Shown piece after piece: positions 46,563 to 60,014 of a DNA stretch of 64,000 bases. Source of the stretch: Archilochus colubris (Eukaryota; Chordata; Aves; Apodiformes; Trochilidae); assembly GCA_023079485.1 (NCBI GenBank), contig CM041083.1, forward strand, positions 150,740,552 to 150,804,551. The letters run 5' to 3'. The notes below the pieces were generated by a model that searched no databases, was not told where the DNA came from, and worked only from the letters and a program-made list of their open reading frames with translations. Made by a program: the position numbers and the translations under genes. Within the stretch, counting starts at the first letter, position 1; every line of letters begins with the position of its first letter.

Positions 46563-48150
46563 TTCCTCCTCTGAGGGTATCGTGATCTGGAGTTCAGTTA
46601 CACATATACTCAATTCAAAGAGGAAAAAAATAATTAATTGCTGTTATTCTTGCTTTTTCCATAATTATAATGATTGGATTTTACCAGTAAAACAAACAAT
46701 CTGATCAAGACAACATTTGTTACCTGATGAATCAAGAAGCACAGTAGCTAGCAAAGGATATTAATCACAAATATCTGTACTGAAAGACAGTCATTGTCCT
46801 TGTTTTTCTTTTCAGATCCTTTCTTGCACATACCCTTACAGTATATTTCTAGCACAGATTTCGTTGCCATTTCTTCAACCTCAGTTTTACTAGATGCATT
46901 ATTCATGACTGGAAAAAAATAGACTCAGAGGATAAATAAGGAATTTTCTGGAGTGCAACAGAAGGTCCATTGGAGAGAATCGAGAAAATTTAAGCTGCAG
47001 GCAGAGGCAATAGCCTTGGTCCCTACCAATTTAGCAGCATATGCCATCCAATAAATTCTATTTAAACTCAATCCAGACTTAATAAAAAAGGTAAACAGAC
47101 ATTTTAATGGAGATCTGCAATGATTAAACATTAAAGGACTGATTATTTTTGTGTTTATAACAGGAATTATATTTCTTATTTTATTACAGTAAGTTAAACA
47201 AATAGGAGACAAAGACATTGCTTCCAACAGCTATTGTCCTATGTCTGGAAAGAATCAGCGTGTCATTAAGGTAATTACTGTTCTCATTTGGGATCCTGAT
47301 AAGTTCTTAAATAGTCTGTCATTAAGATATACACAGCACATCTCCTTAATAAGATCTCTTGATTTGATGAAGCCCTTATTAATGCCATGGAAGATCCCAG
47401 GACACCTCCATTTTTAGTGAGAGTTCTGTTCAAGATTACTCTGGTGTCATTCACACTGCTTTTGGTATAATCAAACTTGAATGTGGAGTCCTGTTCTTGA
47501 ATTTTCAAGACAGTTTAGCAGTAGTGTGGATGTACTGAAGTTGTATATGTCCCTTTGCAAACTCAGCTGCTAGCATCAAAATCATGTATTTTTTTTGGTG
47601 TTATTTTTAAGAACAAGTAGAAATTCTAATGATTATGATTATCCAAGAAGGAGAAATTTTATCCAGTGTTTTCACAGTAAAAGCATGCCAAACTTTAACA
47701 AACTCTCTTCTGAAATGACTGATTTCCAACATTTATACACTTTTGTTCCTCCTGTTCTTCTGTTATACAATGGATGCACTGCACAGATGGTTTGTAATGA
47801 GACGGATAAAATACACTAATACTCATTCATCAGCCTGGAGTTTGGATTAAGAACAGGCAGATACCTCCTTTGCTGTCTGGTGGGAGAAACAAAATCCATC
47901 CATTCATTAATCCCAGTATCCCAGATACAGAGCTACTACCTCCAATTAAAAACGGTTGCTTGATTTTCAGGTAGGAGGAAAAAAGAAAAGCTTGGATGGG
48001 TTAATGCTTGCTATTTTACAGGTGTTAAAAAGAGAAGGACCCCTCTGACCCACTGCCACAGCTGTGATCCACAGAAACACAGAACAGGCTGAAGCTGTCG
48101 GCTGACAGAGGCCGTGACTGCTGCTCTTTCCTGAAAATCAGACTCCTAGT

Positions 48151-48252
48151 CATAGAATCATAGAATCATAGAATCCTTGGGGTTGGAAGGGACCTCGAAA
48201 GATCATCTAGTCCAACCCCCCCTGTCAGAGCAGGGCCACCTAGAGCAACGCA
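48151..48252 (-). mobile_element. Very short CR1 LINE 3' end (antisense)
   Basis: Starts with a clean antisense octamer tail (three CATAGAAT units) followed by about 75 bp of the antisense 3' UTR (TTGGAAGGGACCTCGAAAG, ATCATCTAGTCCAACCCCCC). The clean tail suggests a fairly young insertion, with extreme 5' truncation. Confidence 0.93.
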
Positions 48253-50645
48253 GGTACTGGATGCATATCCTGAAAATTAAGCAGGCACCAAAAATTTCCC
48301 CATCCCTCCTATCCCCATGAATTCACTGTCTTTAGAATTGCTATCATTTCAGTTCACATGTCCATCACCCAGCAAGTCCTAAAGATTTTGCTCTTACAAA
48401 GAGGAGCATGCAGAGCACTGTTGAAAACCAGGCCACTTGTTTGTATATTTTATCAAGACCAGGGCTGAATGAAATACCTATTTATATTCACCTTGTGAAT
48501 CAGACTGCTTTGTAATATAAACCTTAAAGTTTCGTTGGTAATAGGAAGAACATGTGAGAATTTTTAATACCTCCAAGTTGTTTGATGACAGAAAACACTC
48601 TGGGAAAATATCAGAGAAAAAGTGCTCATTTAGAATAGTTTGCATGGTCCAAGAAGTTTTCACAGTAACTGTGATTTAAAAATGAATTAAAAGTTACAGT
48701 GTATTTGAAGTAATTTAAACACCATTAGTCTAGACAATATTTGTGGAGTTCTGCATGAAAAGGTCTTATATTCTTACTGCCTATCATTCTGAGATATTTT
48801 TGAGTGCAAAGAAAATTCTCCTCATCCTTTCCTTCCATTTTTCAATTTATTTATTTATTTCTTAACCTAAAAAGAAGTTTATCACCAAGAAGAAAAATAC
48901 AGAAATGTATCCAGTATTTCATCAATATGAATCAATCAAGATGAGGCATTTTTCTAATTCTCTTGGACATTTGCCTGATGTTTGTTCTGTTCATTCTGCA
49001 TAACTGCCAAAGGGCTAAGACTCCTGTAAAAATGGGTAGGCAATTCAGAATGTGGAGGAAAAAGGCTTTCTGCTTATCTGTCACAAGTTAAACCTGGGCA
49101 GACTGTGTAACAAGGTGACAGTCAACACAGCTGTCCATTGCTTTTGTAGCTGAGCAAACACATTTCACTAGTGGAGTGGCAATATCCCCATTCCTAGAGA
49201 GAGATCTTCTAGGATCCATTGCAAATGACTGTCCTGAAGGTTTACTTCAATTGCAAAGCAGGAGCAGTGGCAATCACCACAGTATTATTTAAACCATTAG
49301 GAAGGATGGATTCACTAACCCTGAAGAAAGCAAATATGGTAGACATCCTGATTTCTAAGAGTTCCCAGAAAGTAAGTACCTTAGGTTGTTTTCTCAGCTC
49401 TTTAGGTCCCTCTCAAATGAAAAAATATTCATCCAAATGCCTTATCTGGCAAATAATTAGGGTGGCTTATTGTATGTGAACTGCTTTAAGTTTTCTGCTC
49501 TTCAGTGTAATTAGTTTCCTTGAATCCTTTACCTTTTATATTCTTAAGCATATTGCCCCAATTTAGAAGAAAAAAAGGGAAAAGAGGCAAGTGGTAACAA
49601 CAACCACCAGAAGCAGTCTTTGTGATGGAACTTTGTCTTCAATAATTAATCTGCAATATTTTATACAATATCAGGGTGGGATAAAAAATAGTTGCATAAA
49701 GAACTCATGTACTTTTATGTTGCTAATCTTACTTAGTCTGAATTCTTTTCTTGCTGTACTTCTGGGTTCTCTTCTTACTTCCATCAACCATACCAATATC
49801 TCATCAAAGACATAAAACCCCTGCATTTTAAAATGTGAGCTCCATTATACCTTTTTCCTCTCAGCTAGGGAAAAAAATGTAAATAATTTGAAACTGTAAT
49901 TTTCTCTCATTTTTGATACACTCTGATTCCCCTTTCTCTGGGCCACAAGCCAAACTAGGATGAATGTGGATTGTGACAGGCAGAAGACCAGAGCATTAGA
50001 GCATGTGCCTGGCTCCCATCTTGTAGTAACTTAGTGTGAATCTTGTCATCCTCAAATCTGTGACCAAGTCACTGTTTTCATTCTAACATTTCCTGCAGAA
50101 TCACCTTGTATATCTTTAAATTCTTTACTATTAAGTCCTTCTAAAGTTCAAGCCTTAGATTCACCTCACACTAATAATAACTCTTGAATTGCTGCTAACC
50201 ATTACCTTGTTAAATATTTCTTCTTTGACAATGTGATCAAAAAACCCAACAAACCTCCAAGCTTTTCGTTTTGTTATTTCTTTAAAATAGCGTATGATTT
50301 ACCAAATTTGTTAAATATATATCTTACAGCTGTGATTAATGCATAAATACGTAATGATATATAATCAGTGCAAATGTCTTGTGTGTATGTATACGTATAT
50401 ATATATATATATAAAATTTATATTCTGGTCTAAGAACTTCCTCTCCTTTGCTGAAGTTGCAAACTGGCTTGCAACTATACTGTCCTGACTGCTTGAGCAA
50501 TTCATTAAATTAGCCTGGTACCAATTTCTCTTAGAGCAGGCAAGTTTTTAAAAGAAAAAAAAAAAAAAAGAAATGAGGGAGAAAAGTACCAAAGCATTAT
50601 CAGGAAATAGTAATAAATGGATTTTTTTCTTATTTATTTAAATAG
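48253..50645. other. AT-rich non-coding sequence
   Basis: No gene or recognised transposon. It holds a TA microsatellite at about 50385-50414 and an A-rich tract near 50551-50569. Confidence 0.55.
50385..50414. repeat. TA/TG microsatellite
   Basis: A GTGTGTATGTATACG lead-in followed by about nine TA units. Confidence 0.85.
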
Positions 50646-50650
50646 CCAAT

Positions 50651-51177
50651 TGTACTGAATCTGGCTGGAAAGTGGTTTCACTTTCTCCATGGTAGTGTGT
50701 GTGTGATAATGCATTTTAGATTTGAGACTGAAACAGTTTTGATAACACACCAGAGGTTTGGATATTGCTTAGCAGTGCCTGAAAGGTGTTGAGGTGTTCT
50801 CTGTTTCTGCTTTCCTCCCACTGAGTAGGTTGGGGGTGGGCAAGAAGCTGGGAGGGGGCAGAGCCAGGACAACTGGTCTGAACTGGGCAAAGAGACAGCC
50901 CATACTGTGTGACATTGTGCTCAGCAATAAACAGGGAGGTTGGCTTCTAAGGTTGGAAGACACTGCGTGGACACTGGCTCCTTGTGGGAGATAGTTAGTG
51001 AGTGCCTTTGGATCACTTGTAGGTTTTCTCCCCTCTTTTTCTTTTGGGTCTTTAATTGGACCCAAAGATATTCTTGCTTTTGCTTTTCCAATTCCCTCTC
51101 CCATCTCACTGAGGGGGAAGGGAACGAATGAGCTGCTGCGTGGATGCTCAGCTGCTGGCCAGGGTCAACCCACAACA
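50651..51177 (+). mobile_element. Solo LTR of an avian ERVL-type retrovirus, 527 bp
   Basis: Begins TGTACTGAATCTGGCTGG and ends GGGTCAACCCACAACA. CCAAT is directly repeated at 50646-50650 and 51178-51182, a 5-bp target-site duplication. Typical avian ERVL LTR landmarks occur in order: GGGCAAGAAGCTGGGAGGGG, then TGCTCAGCAATAAACAGGG (TATA region), then TTTCCAATTCCCTCTCCCAT and GAGCTGCTGCGTGGATGCTC near the 3' end. It is diverged at its 5' end but structurally complete. No internal genes remain. Confidence 0.92.
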
Positions 51178-51182
51178 CCAAT

Positions 51183-54100
51183 TAATATTAAACTATGGAT
51201 CCAGTAAATTAAAATAACATTTTTTTTAATGGAATCAGAAAATTTCTTAAGGGATAGCTCTTCTTTCGAACACATATGACCTATAAATTTTAGGACTCTA
51301 AAAGTAAAATAAATGCAGTTAAAGCTCCTGCATCTTGAGAACTATAAAGGAAATTAAAAGTTCAGGTTCAGTTTGACAAACTATTCAGAATTTTCCATAC
51401 TGGACCCACAAACCCATCTCTTTTTAATTAAAATGGGCATTTCAACACTAAATGAAAGCTCTATAGGGAAGAGTTCATGGAGTGCTGACAGTCGCACCCT
51501 CTGAAGAGTGTAAATTTACAGCCAAAATGCTAACTAAATATTAGAACTAAGGAAAGGGAGTCGGGGATGGATAGAGAACTGCTGCCAAAACTCTACCGTG
51601 TCACAGTTATAGTTAGTAACCCAATAGCTCTATTCCCTTTAGTTCAACTCTCTGTGCTGAGTTAGTTTATTCCTACTGAAAAAATAAGTATTGCAGTTTC
51701 TAGTGTTATAAGGTGCTACTAGGAACAGCACTGTATTTCATTTTGGACTGTACTTTTAAACAAACCTCTCTGTGATGGTAAGAGGCCCCTAGCAAGTATT
51801 ACTTAACAGTCATGAAGCACCAGATGTTACCAGAGCTTCAATTTTGATTTCAGCTGTTTGCCAATACAGATTTTTGATGTTGCCAGTGCTGATTTTTCCA
51901 GCAATTTGAAAACATTTATGACTACTGGCACTTCTTAAAAATATTGGGCACTTTTCTGAGTTAAGAAATACTGTTTGTTATTAGGAAACCTTGAAGGATT
52001 AGACCTTACTCCCTCAAGAGTAAAACTTTGGTTTCTAGTTTGAAGTGAATTTGATTAATGCATGTTAACAAACACGTGTTTTAATCTGTGAGGCTGTTAT
52101 ACAAATGTTTGCAGCTGGAGGAAATATTCTGTGGACTCACCTTGATTAGGATACAGTCTATTCCAATGCCTGTCCTTTAACAATCAAATATTAGAAAGCT
52201 ATTCCAAGTCTGTTACCAAGAGGTCATGAGTGTTTTATAGCAGAGAAAGGATAGGAGAAAATTTCCACTTAGACCCTTTTTTTCTTCAGGTTTTCCATTC
52301 TGAGGCAGTCTAAAAACTTAGCGTAATTTCTGTGACTATGGAAGGAAATAGGAGCTATGTTTGTAGGAGCTATGATTCCTATGACTGGTTCCATACATTA
52401 GTGGTTCCTTCCAGAAAAGTATTCAAAATGAATTTTTTTCTGTTTTACAGATATGAAAGGGCAAATGGGACAAATAGAACATTAAAAATAAAGAATACAA
52501 CCACTCAGGAAAAGAAAAGTAAATAGAGAACTAGTAGAGATACAAAGGAGTTATGCAACACTAGCAGTACAGGATGTGGGGTTTACAACTCTCCAAAGGA
52601 ATGAAGACAAAGGATTTGCAGAGGATCCATTCCAAGGAAAGAGCAGCCTCATCTAACAAAAAATGTGCTTAGTTTTAAAAATAATGGCCAGCTTTATGAT
52701 CTTGCTAGAAGGATACTGATGTTTACTACTCAGGTTTATGCTGGACCTAGGAAAGTGATTGCATTTGAAGCACTCAGCCCCTCTCAAGCTGCATCACATA
52801 GCAGCAGAGCTCCAAGTAACAAAATCCTTCTTCCTTTCTCTCTCTGAGCCCTTTCACCCACGTTTGTGTGTACCAATTCTCAGTGCTTCCCCTTTATGAT
52901 TAGCACTCCTTCTTCCAATTTGCTGACATTTATTGGCAGCACTAGAGAAAATAGTCTGGTGTGATTCAGCTTTGGCTAATCTCATAATTTATTTTTCCCT
53001 ACCTATTCTAGAAGTAGTGTCAAGCATCTGCAGGACATAAGCAGATACGAACTGCTCAGAAGGATAAATGAAAGTATCCCACCATCTCAGGTTGTGATGT
53101 ACTTTCCTGCAGTACCACATCCGAAAAAAATAAAGGGTTTTCCTCCATGCAGAGTATTCATGTTTATGTGTGCTGTTTCTAAAATGTCTCTGCAGCTCAC
53201 CAAAGACATAGTTCTCTGTGTTTATTGTAGGTTTATGTAGAACTATGTTATAAGCACTGAAGATGCAAAAGCAAGTTCTTGGAAATCAGGAAATGTCATA
53301 ATGTAGGTTATACATAAAACCCCAAAACTGCTGCTGCCCCCTGTGCACATATGGTATGACCATTTTTAATACTGTGCTTACACATTTTTCCCAGAGGAGA
53401 CTGGTTTCATCTAATGTGCACAATGGATACTGCTCAAGATATTCCCTCAGGAACTGTTTTAATAGTTTTTTGAAATTATAATTCAGTCTTTTACAAGTTT
53501 TTCAGTCCATCACTCAAGAACCTGGAAGCCTGTGACCTATCATTTCATCTCCAATATTACATTATATATTTCACAGCTGGAGAAAGAGAGACTAAGTCTT
53601 TTGAGGGCGACATATGGACTCAGCAGTAAATGAAAGGTTATAATTTATGATCACCTGACTGCCAGGCATGTGTTATGACATGATACATTTCTTTCAAATG
53701 TGATGAACATAAGGCTGTATAAACCAGGTTAGACTATAAGCTAGCATTCTGTCTCTGACCTTGGGAAGCCAACAGGAAAGCCTGTGAGGATAGGATGAGC
53801 CTGTAGTGAAATACTTAGGTTTTATTTGTAAGATTGTAGTATTTTCTGAAAAATCTTTTGGCCTCAAGCAATCTCTGCCTGTTGGACTTCCTGATCTATA
53901 GCTGATGTTTTTGGTAACATAGGATATCTTAGGCTTCAGTAAGGTGAACTGAATTGGTGTGTGCTCTTTATTTCTGTTGTAAAACACTGTAGAGATCAAA
54001 ATAAATACCAGGGAGCCGAGGACAAAGTGTGGGCACCTGTAAAAGTAATGGGTAAAGTAATTTCTGGGCAGGATGAAGGGGAAATTGTCACCTGTAGATA

Positions 54101-55693
54101 AATTAAAATTTTCACTGAGTTTCCAGAGCTGATTGGAAAGGCGTTGGTGAATCTGAGATCAAAATCTGTATTAACCACAAAACCATGTGTGTTGAATCCT
54201 TTAAAATTGATACACCTGATCCAATGTTCTGGCACCTCATATAGTGAACATCCAGCTAAATGTATGGGGATAGAAGCAAACACCTATTAAAGGGACCAAC
54301 CTAGGATTTATTCTTACTTTTCTGTTCCCTGTTATTGCTTTTGGTCATTTGGTGTCCCTCTATTTGGGACTATGAGATCAGCTTGGGTCTGGATCTTGTC
54401 TGATATCAGCATTCATTCAACCTCAAGTCATGCTCTTGGTTAGGACTATCAGCATGGGAACCACTTTACTGTACAAAATGTACTCACATAAATATTTAGT
54501 TACTTCCTTTGAACTTAGCTTGTTAAATGCTCTCAGAACAGCTCTGATGCAACAAAATCTGTGAGTTAGTGCAATTGTTGCAACACTAATATATTTAGCC
54601 TACCTATTCAGATAGTTTCTTTCCTCTGAATCACTGAGCTTTATATTGAACCTTTCCCCACTGCTAACACAAATGAAGCAGAACTGCTACAGACTATCAC
54701 GGGTCATATAGGTTCCCAGAACTTCCTCATTTCCTGGAGCACCACTCAGCCTTTTAAACAGCAAGAGATGCTCATTTAGAAAAAATATGTCATGAAAACA
54801 GGTGGGAAAATTCAGGTGGTGTGAATAACTTACATTCTGATATCTGCCAACTGATACTTCTCATTTTGCAACTTGAAAAATGTCATTTATATTTTTACAT
54901 ATTGAGTTTGTTCTTTTTCAGGTAAGAAGAACAAAGATGAATCCAAACTCTTATGTTCAACCTCAACAGCATATTAACCAGTGTTAAAAGGAGCTTGGAC
55001 TATAAACCATGGACCTGTCACTGCTGTATTTTAAATATTGCATACAAGGACCTCTTCCTCTTGTTTACCATTTTCCTTTTGTGGGGAACTGGGACATGCA
55101 ACAAAATGGTTTTGTTTTCATAAAATACTTATTTTATACTGCTGAAAAAATAAGCAATGTAATAAGGGATGATGTGCCAAGCACTTACAATGCTTTCTGC
55201 CATGGGTTTTTCAAACAGATATGTTAATCCATGCTAATCTGGCTCAGTGCTTTGAAAACTATTATATGTTTTTACAGCCCACTTGCCATCCATGCTAATA
55301 TTACAAATGTCTTCCATTGCATACATGTTTTTCTTTTATTGCACCTGTAGGCAAATTTAAAGCAAATTAAAAGGTATAATTATGTTTGATTAAGGCGGCT
55401 CGGTGGTGTATTTTTGTCATCCAGTTCAGTGTCTATAATTTTTTTCTCAGTTTCATTGAAGTAAGTACAAGGGATAAACAGATCTCAGAAGATGCTGAGT
55501 GATCTACCCTAGAGATCTAATTGTTCAATTTAATGGAAACAACTGCAGTATTATAGTAAAATGGGACAGACATGGCCACCTATAGTGGGTGATTTTGCAC
55601 GACCTGAATTACCTCTCAGAGATGCCCATCTGTCTCTGCTGATTAGAAAGACCACTTATAAAGACTACAAGCTGAAAGAGATTCTTCAGCTCT
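51183..55693. other. AT-rich non-coding sequence
   Basis: No gene or recognised transposon. A 101-codon minus-strand frame at 53694-53999 shows no domain. It contains the recursive-splice-like motif at 54911-54926. Confidence 0.55.
54911..54926 (+). promoter_or_regulatory. Possible recursive splice site (zero-length exon motif)
   Basis: TTCTTTTTCAG is immediately followed by GTAAG: a good 3' splice site fused to a good 5' splice site at position 54921/54922. In long vertebrate introns such fused sites act as ratchet points. No host gene is known here, so the role is inferred only from the motif. Confidence 0.35.
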
Positions 55694-55698
55694 GCACC

Positions 55699-56459
55699 TG
55701 TAATGGGTGTAGGTGTCACAGTGTTGTTGATAGTGTGGGCAGCAGGGGTGGTCTCTGACAATGTGTCCATGAGTGCCCCTATCCCTCACGCAGCCTTCTC
55801 CAACTCACCCACCACAGAGCACAGCTGAACCCTCCTCAGGCATGAGGGTGGCACCTTGGGAAAAGAGTATTTCAGAAAGGGTAAAAAGGCCAGACAGGCA
55901 AAGGAGGAGGGAAAAGCAGAGTGAGAAACAGCTCTGCAGACACCTAGGCCAAAGAAGGAGCTCTGGGAGGAGTTGCTCCAGGTGCTGGAGGAGAAAATTC
56001 CGCTGCAGGCTGTGTGAGAACCACGCGGGAGCAGCTTTTCCTTGAAGGACTGCATCCCATGGAGAGCCCTCACTGGAGCAGGAAAAATATGTGAGAGGGA
56101 AGTATGGGCATCAATAAATCATTTCGCACTGACCATTCCCTTTCTCCGTTCTGCCTGTGCTGCTCAGCAGGAATTGAGTAGTTTGGAGTCTGGAGTGAAT
56201 CTAGGTGCAAGTAAAGAAATGTATTGTTTCAATGTTTGTTTCTCATTATTCAAAGCTATTTTAACTGTCATGAAATTAAATTAATTTTCCACACATTGAT
56301 TTTGTTTAGCCCACGATGGTAATTGATAAAGGGCATCCTTGTTTTTATCTGGAGTCATAAGGTTTCTCACCCTATTTTCTCCCCCTGTCCTGCTGAGAAG
56401 GGATTGTGAGGAAGCAGGTGGGTGGGGGTCGGGCTGCTGACCAAGGTTGACCCACCACA
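55699..56459 (+). mobile_element. Solo LTR of an avian ERVL-type retrovirus, 761 bp
   Basis: Begins TGTAATGGGTGTAGGTGTC and ends GGTTGACCCACCACA. GCACC is directly repeated at 55694-55698 and 56460-56464 (5-bp target-site duplication). Inner landmarks of this LTR class: GAACCCTCCTCAGGCATGAG, CTCTGCAGACACCTAGGCCA, repeated units with GGAG-CAG and CATGGAGAGCCC, ATTAAATTAATTTTCC (poly(A) region), and CCCACGATGGTAATTG near the 3' end. It is a different LTR type from the 43.4-kb and 50.7-kb copies. No internal genes remain. Confidence 0.92.
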
Positions 56460-56464
56460 GCACC

Positions 56465-59400
56465 TAAACTTAAAAGGAATGATACCAAGTTGGAAATGGG
56501 GAAGAGGAAGCATGCCAGCATCCAATTTATTTGAAGTATTTGCATTATTTGTCTGAAAAGGAAAACTCTCTCTTAAAATTAAGGCATGCACTGCATAATT
56601 TTACTATTATTTCTGATTCAACTACAATTGGAAAACACAGCAATCCTTTACTTCTGGTAAGACAACTATATTTCCCATCAATCCCCTTCCTGTGACAGCT
56701 CATGGAATGTCAGATATGCCATAGACCAAAGCCACAACACTGGCTTGCACAAAATCATAAAGTTAATTAATTGATTCTGTCAGTTGCTTAGTGTTTGATT
56801 TTTCTTGAAAAACATAATTCTGGCTACTGGTACTTAAACATTACTATAGCATATTAGCAGAAGAAGCGAAAAATTACTTTGTGACATGGTTGGGCACATA
56901 CTACTTAGAATAAAAGCTGGCCTTGAAATTTTATGGTCTATATAACAAAGACTAAACCAGCAGGGCAGAAATTACTAATATAACCACAGCCTTAAACCAA
57001 GAAAGCTGAAAAACAAAAAGAAGACCCAAGATGTAGCCTAGGCCACTGCTGCTCTCCGGGTTTCCAAATTATCTGTCTCCGTTTGCCTTTTAGTGATGGT
57101 ATATGCTCTTCTACCAATATTTGTGCAAGATAAAAGGTGTAGTGTCTTTGGAACTGCAGCGTGTTAGCAGATGCACAATTAATCTAGTCATGTTTCCCTT
57201 CCCTAACTTTTTCTTGATAACCTTGAAGAAACATTGTTGCTGCTACGTTCCTCTGATTGTCTGTCTCGTTATGTACTGAGTAACAAGTGACAGCTCTGTG
57301 CTGCTGAAGAGATGCTTTATGGTATAAACGTGAGCATTAAAAAAAGCCATTTTAAGGGCTTCAAAACCCAGTTATTTCCTTCACGTATTTACATTTAATT
57401 AAAGATGCATCCACTTACAAGGACATGATCATCATGCTGCTGGGAAGTAAATCCCTCACTGTGAGACCTGTATCCTCCCCACTCAGTTCCTCTTGGGAAA
57501 ATTGGAGGACGGACTGCTAGAAATAGCTAGCTATCTAAAACTTCATCATGTGTACATTTTTATAATTTCAAAATTTTCATCCTTTCACACTGGTATCATC
57601 TGGAAACTTCATGTCACTTTTCACCAACAAAGAAAAAGAACAAGACCACAATGTTATTACTCCCTCCTACAAACGATGAACTTCAGGTCAGTCCCCCACA
57701 TCTGATGTGAGTGCCCTTATCTGAACAGATACTGGTACAGTGTCATGGGATCCTGCATTTTCCCCAGAAAAATTGCAGTTATGATGATCTAAGATACTTC
57801 ACCTCTTAGGGAAAAAAAAAAAAAAAGCTATTCAAGATTTATGATTTTCCATCCAGTTCCCAACCGTGAATGAGGCTGCAGAGTGCTGTGATGTACAAGA
57901 TGGGGTAGAATGTGGTATGCCCCACTGTAGGTTCATTTTCTGGGGAAGGTGAGTTTTCCTTCTGCAGTCCCCTCTGTGGGAAGGATGAAAAATCAGAGAA
58001 GATCTTTGTTCCTCAGTATTTCCACAAGCCTAGCTTTAGGTCAGCACTTGTAATGCCTGATCTTGTGATCAATTTTGCCATGAGAATGGAAATGAGACTG
58101 CTAATATTTGAAATCTTTTATTTTAAAATAAGTAGTCTATCTGCAAAGGCGTAAGACTTTGTAAGAGATGCAAATAAAGAGAAAATATTTCTTAAGATAA
58201 TCTACTTAAATCTTCCATTCCATGCAAGGGTCAGGCTGTTATTAGGTATTCTTTTGCAGCCAGTTTCTCAGCTGACTTTATGCTGCTAATCTAAAGTTTA
58301 CAGATGTTATATTGGTTAAGTTTGTCATCATTGTTAAGTTACACTGACATTTGCCTGTTAAGCAGCATGTGAGGCCTGTGCTTTATGAGATATATAAGTG
58401 TATGTATCAACGCGCTGTTACAATCAGTAATCTTGCTCTAAAGGTTTTATTGCCAGTATGCCACTGGTGAGTTATGCAGGTCATCCTAAACAAGTGGCAG
58501 AACAACTTTTACAGCCACGTGCACCATTATATTTCAGTCATGCCACCCAGAAGGTATCACAACAACAGAGTTAACGAAAAAATTTAGCAAGCTTTTAAAG
58601 TAAAATGTTGTTATTGAAACTGCTTTTATGTGACCCTCCACCTGCAAAGTGAGTTGCTTTGGTTGCCCATAAATCCCAAAGATTTAGGGGACTCTGCCGT
58701 AGGTTACACTATGCACATATTTAGTGCACATGCTTAGTGCAACTATAATGCTGTCTACTTCTTTTTATGTTCACTACCTTATCTTTGTTGCACAGTTTAG
58801 TTTTTAAGACATGTAATTATTTATCCATATTCTTTATGAGACGAAATTCTACTCTGAGTCCTCACAAATCAAAATTACTTTTCTGCCACACCATTATTTG
58901 TAGTTAGGCTTTAAATTTCACTCGCTGCCTTGAGCTAAAATGTATGTGAAAGGAGGTGCAAGGTCATCTACACAGGATATTAACATTTATACAAAACAGG
59001 AACCAATTCTACCCGTGTCACACTATGCTTCCAGTCCTATGGTATTAATAAACCCTGCTTATACACTGCAGTTATATCAAAATCTATTAAAATTCCAGGG
59101 ATCGCTTATTCAAACAAGGCTTTTATGGTTAATCAAGAAATTTAACATTGATTATACTGCATCTGCTTTTAAATAAAGTAAATGAAATTTGCCCACTTAA
59201 GAGTCACGATCAATCCCTTTGGGACAGTGAGGGGAATTAACATATTTAATTACCCTGCAATGGATTCTTTTTTCACTTGCTCAGTATTTAAGAGATACTG
59301 CAAAAAGGTGACTACCAGCTTTATGAACTGCACAAGAATACTGTGAGGAGGGGAACTACTTTTATTTCACATTGATACAGGTTGATGAATATTTTCTTCT

Positions 59401-60014
59401 ACCTGTTCACAAACATGCGATACCTAGATGATGCACTTTAAGTGTGAGACTGCCTGAAAATATATTGTTAAAAACAGGCAATGAAGTGCAAGATTGATTA
59501 AGGAATGGCCATACTCTTAAGAACCCAGTTCCAGGCTTCCAATTTTATTTCCCCTCTCATTGTCCAATGCCATTTGTAATTCTCGTAAAGATGCAATCTT
59601 TGCAGTAATGGTTCTCTTTCTACACTTAAAGAGGGGTACAGAAGCAAACTCAGGAGGAGGACCAAGGCCAAATTCACCTCCTCTCCACATTATGTGCTGT
59701 TATGTATGTTATGTGCTTGAGTGTCTTCAAGGCTGCCTTTGGGATAACTGGGGTAGTTATTGCAAACAAATTCAAATTTACCATAATTCTCACATGAATA
59801 TGTAGGTGATCCCAGAGCACTAAGCAGTGTCTTGTCTATTTGATTTTGCAGTGATCTTCCATGGTCAATGCTGGACAGAAAAGATGGTCCAGAGTTCATC
59901 ATAGGAGGGAAGACACATGACCTCAGGAGGAAGATGAGAATCTGCAACACGGTCTGCACATCAGGAATTTTATCCAGCCCAGGAGTCAGAAGCTCAGATA
60001 CATAACTATACATC
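56465..60014. other. AT-rich non-coding sequence
   Basis: No gene or recognised transposon. Open frames of up to 80 codons show no domains. An A-rich tract lies at about 57811-57826. Confidence 0.55.

Larger units (their letters stand above)
44223..48150. other. AT-rich non-coding sequence
   Basis: No gene or recognised transposon. It contains the 26-T tract at 45622-45647 and a 15-bp tandem duplication at 46533-46562. Confidence 0.55.

Noticed and set aside
47970..47978. Second recursive-splice-like site (TTTTCAG then GTAGGAG)
   Set aside because: The pyrimidine run is short and interrupted and the donor half is weak. Expected by chance.
55773..56073. Basic, arginine-rich 90-codon plus-strand frame and a 95-codon minus-strand frame
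   Set aside because: Both lie inside the solo LTR 55699-56459 and reflect its repeated purine-rich units.
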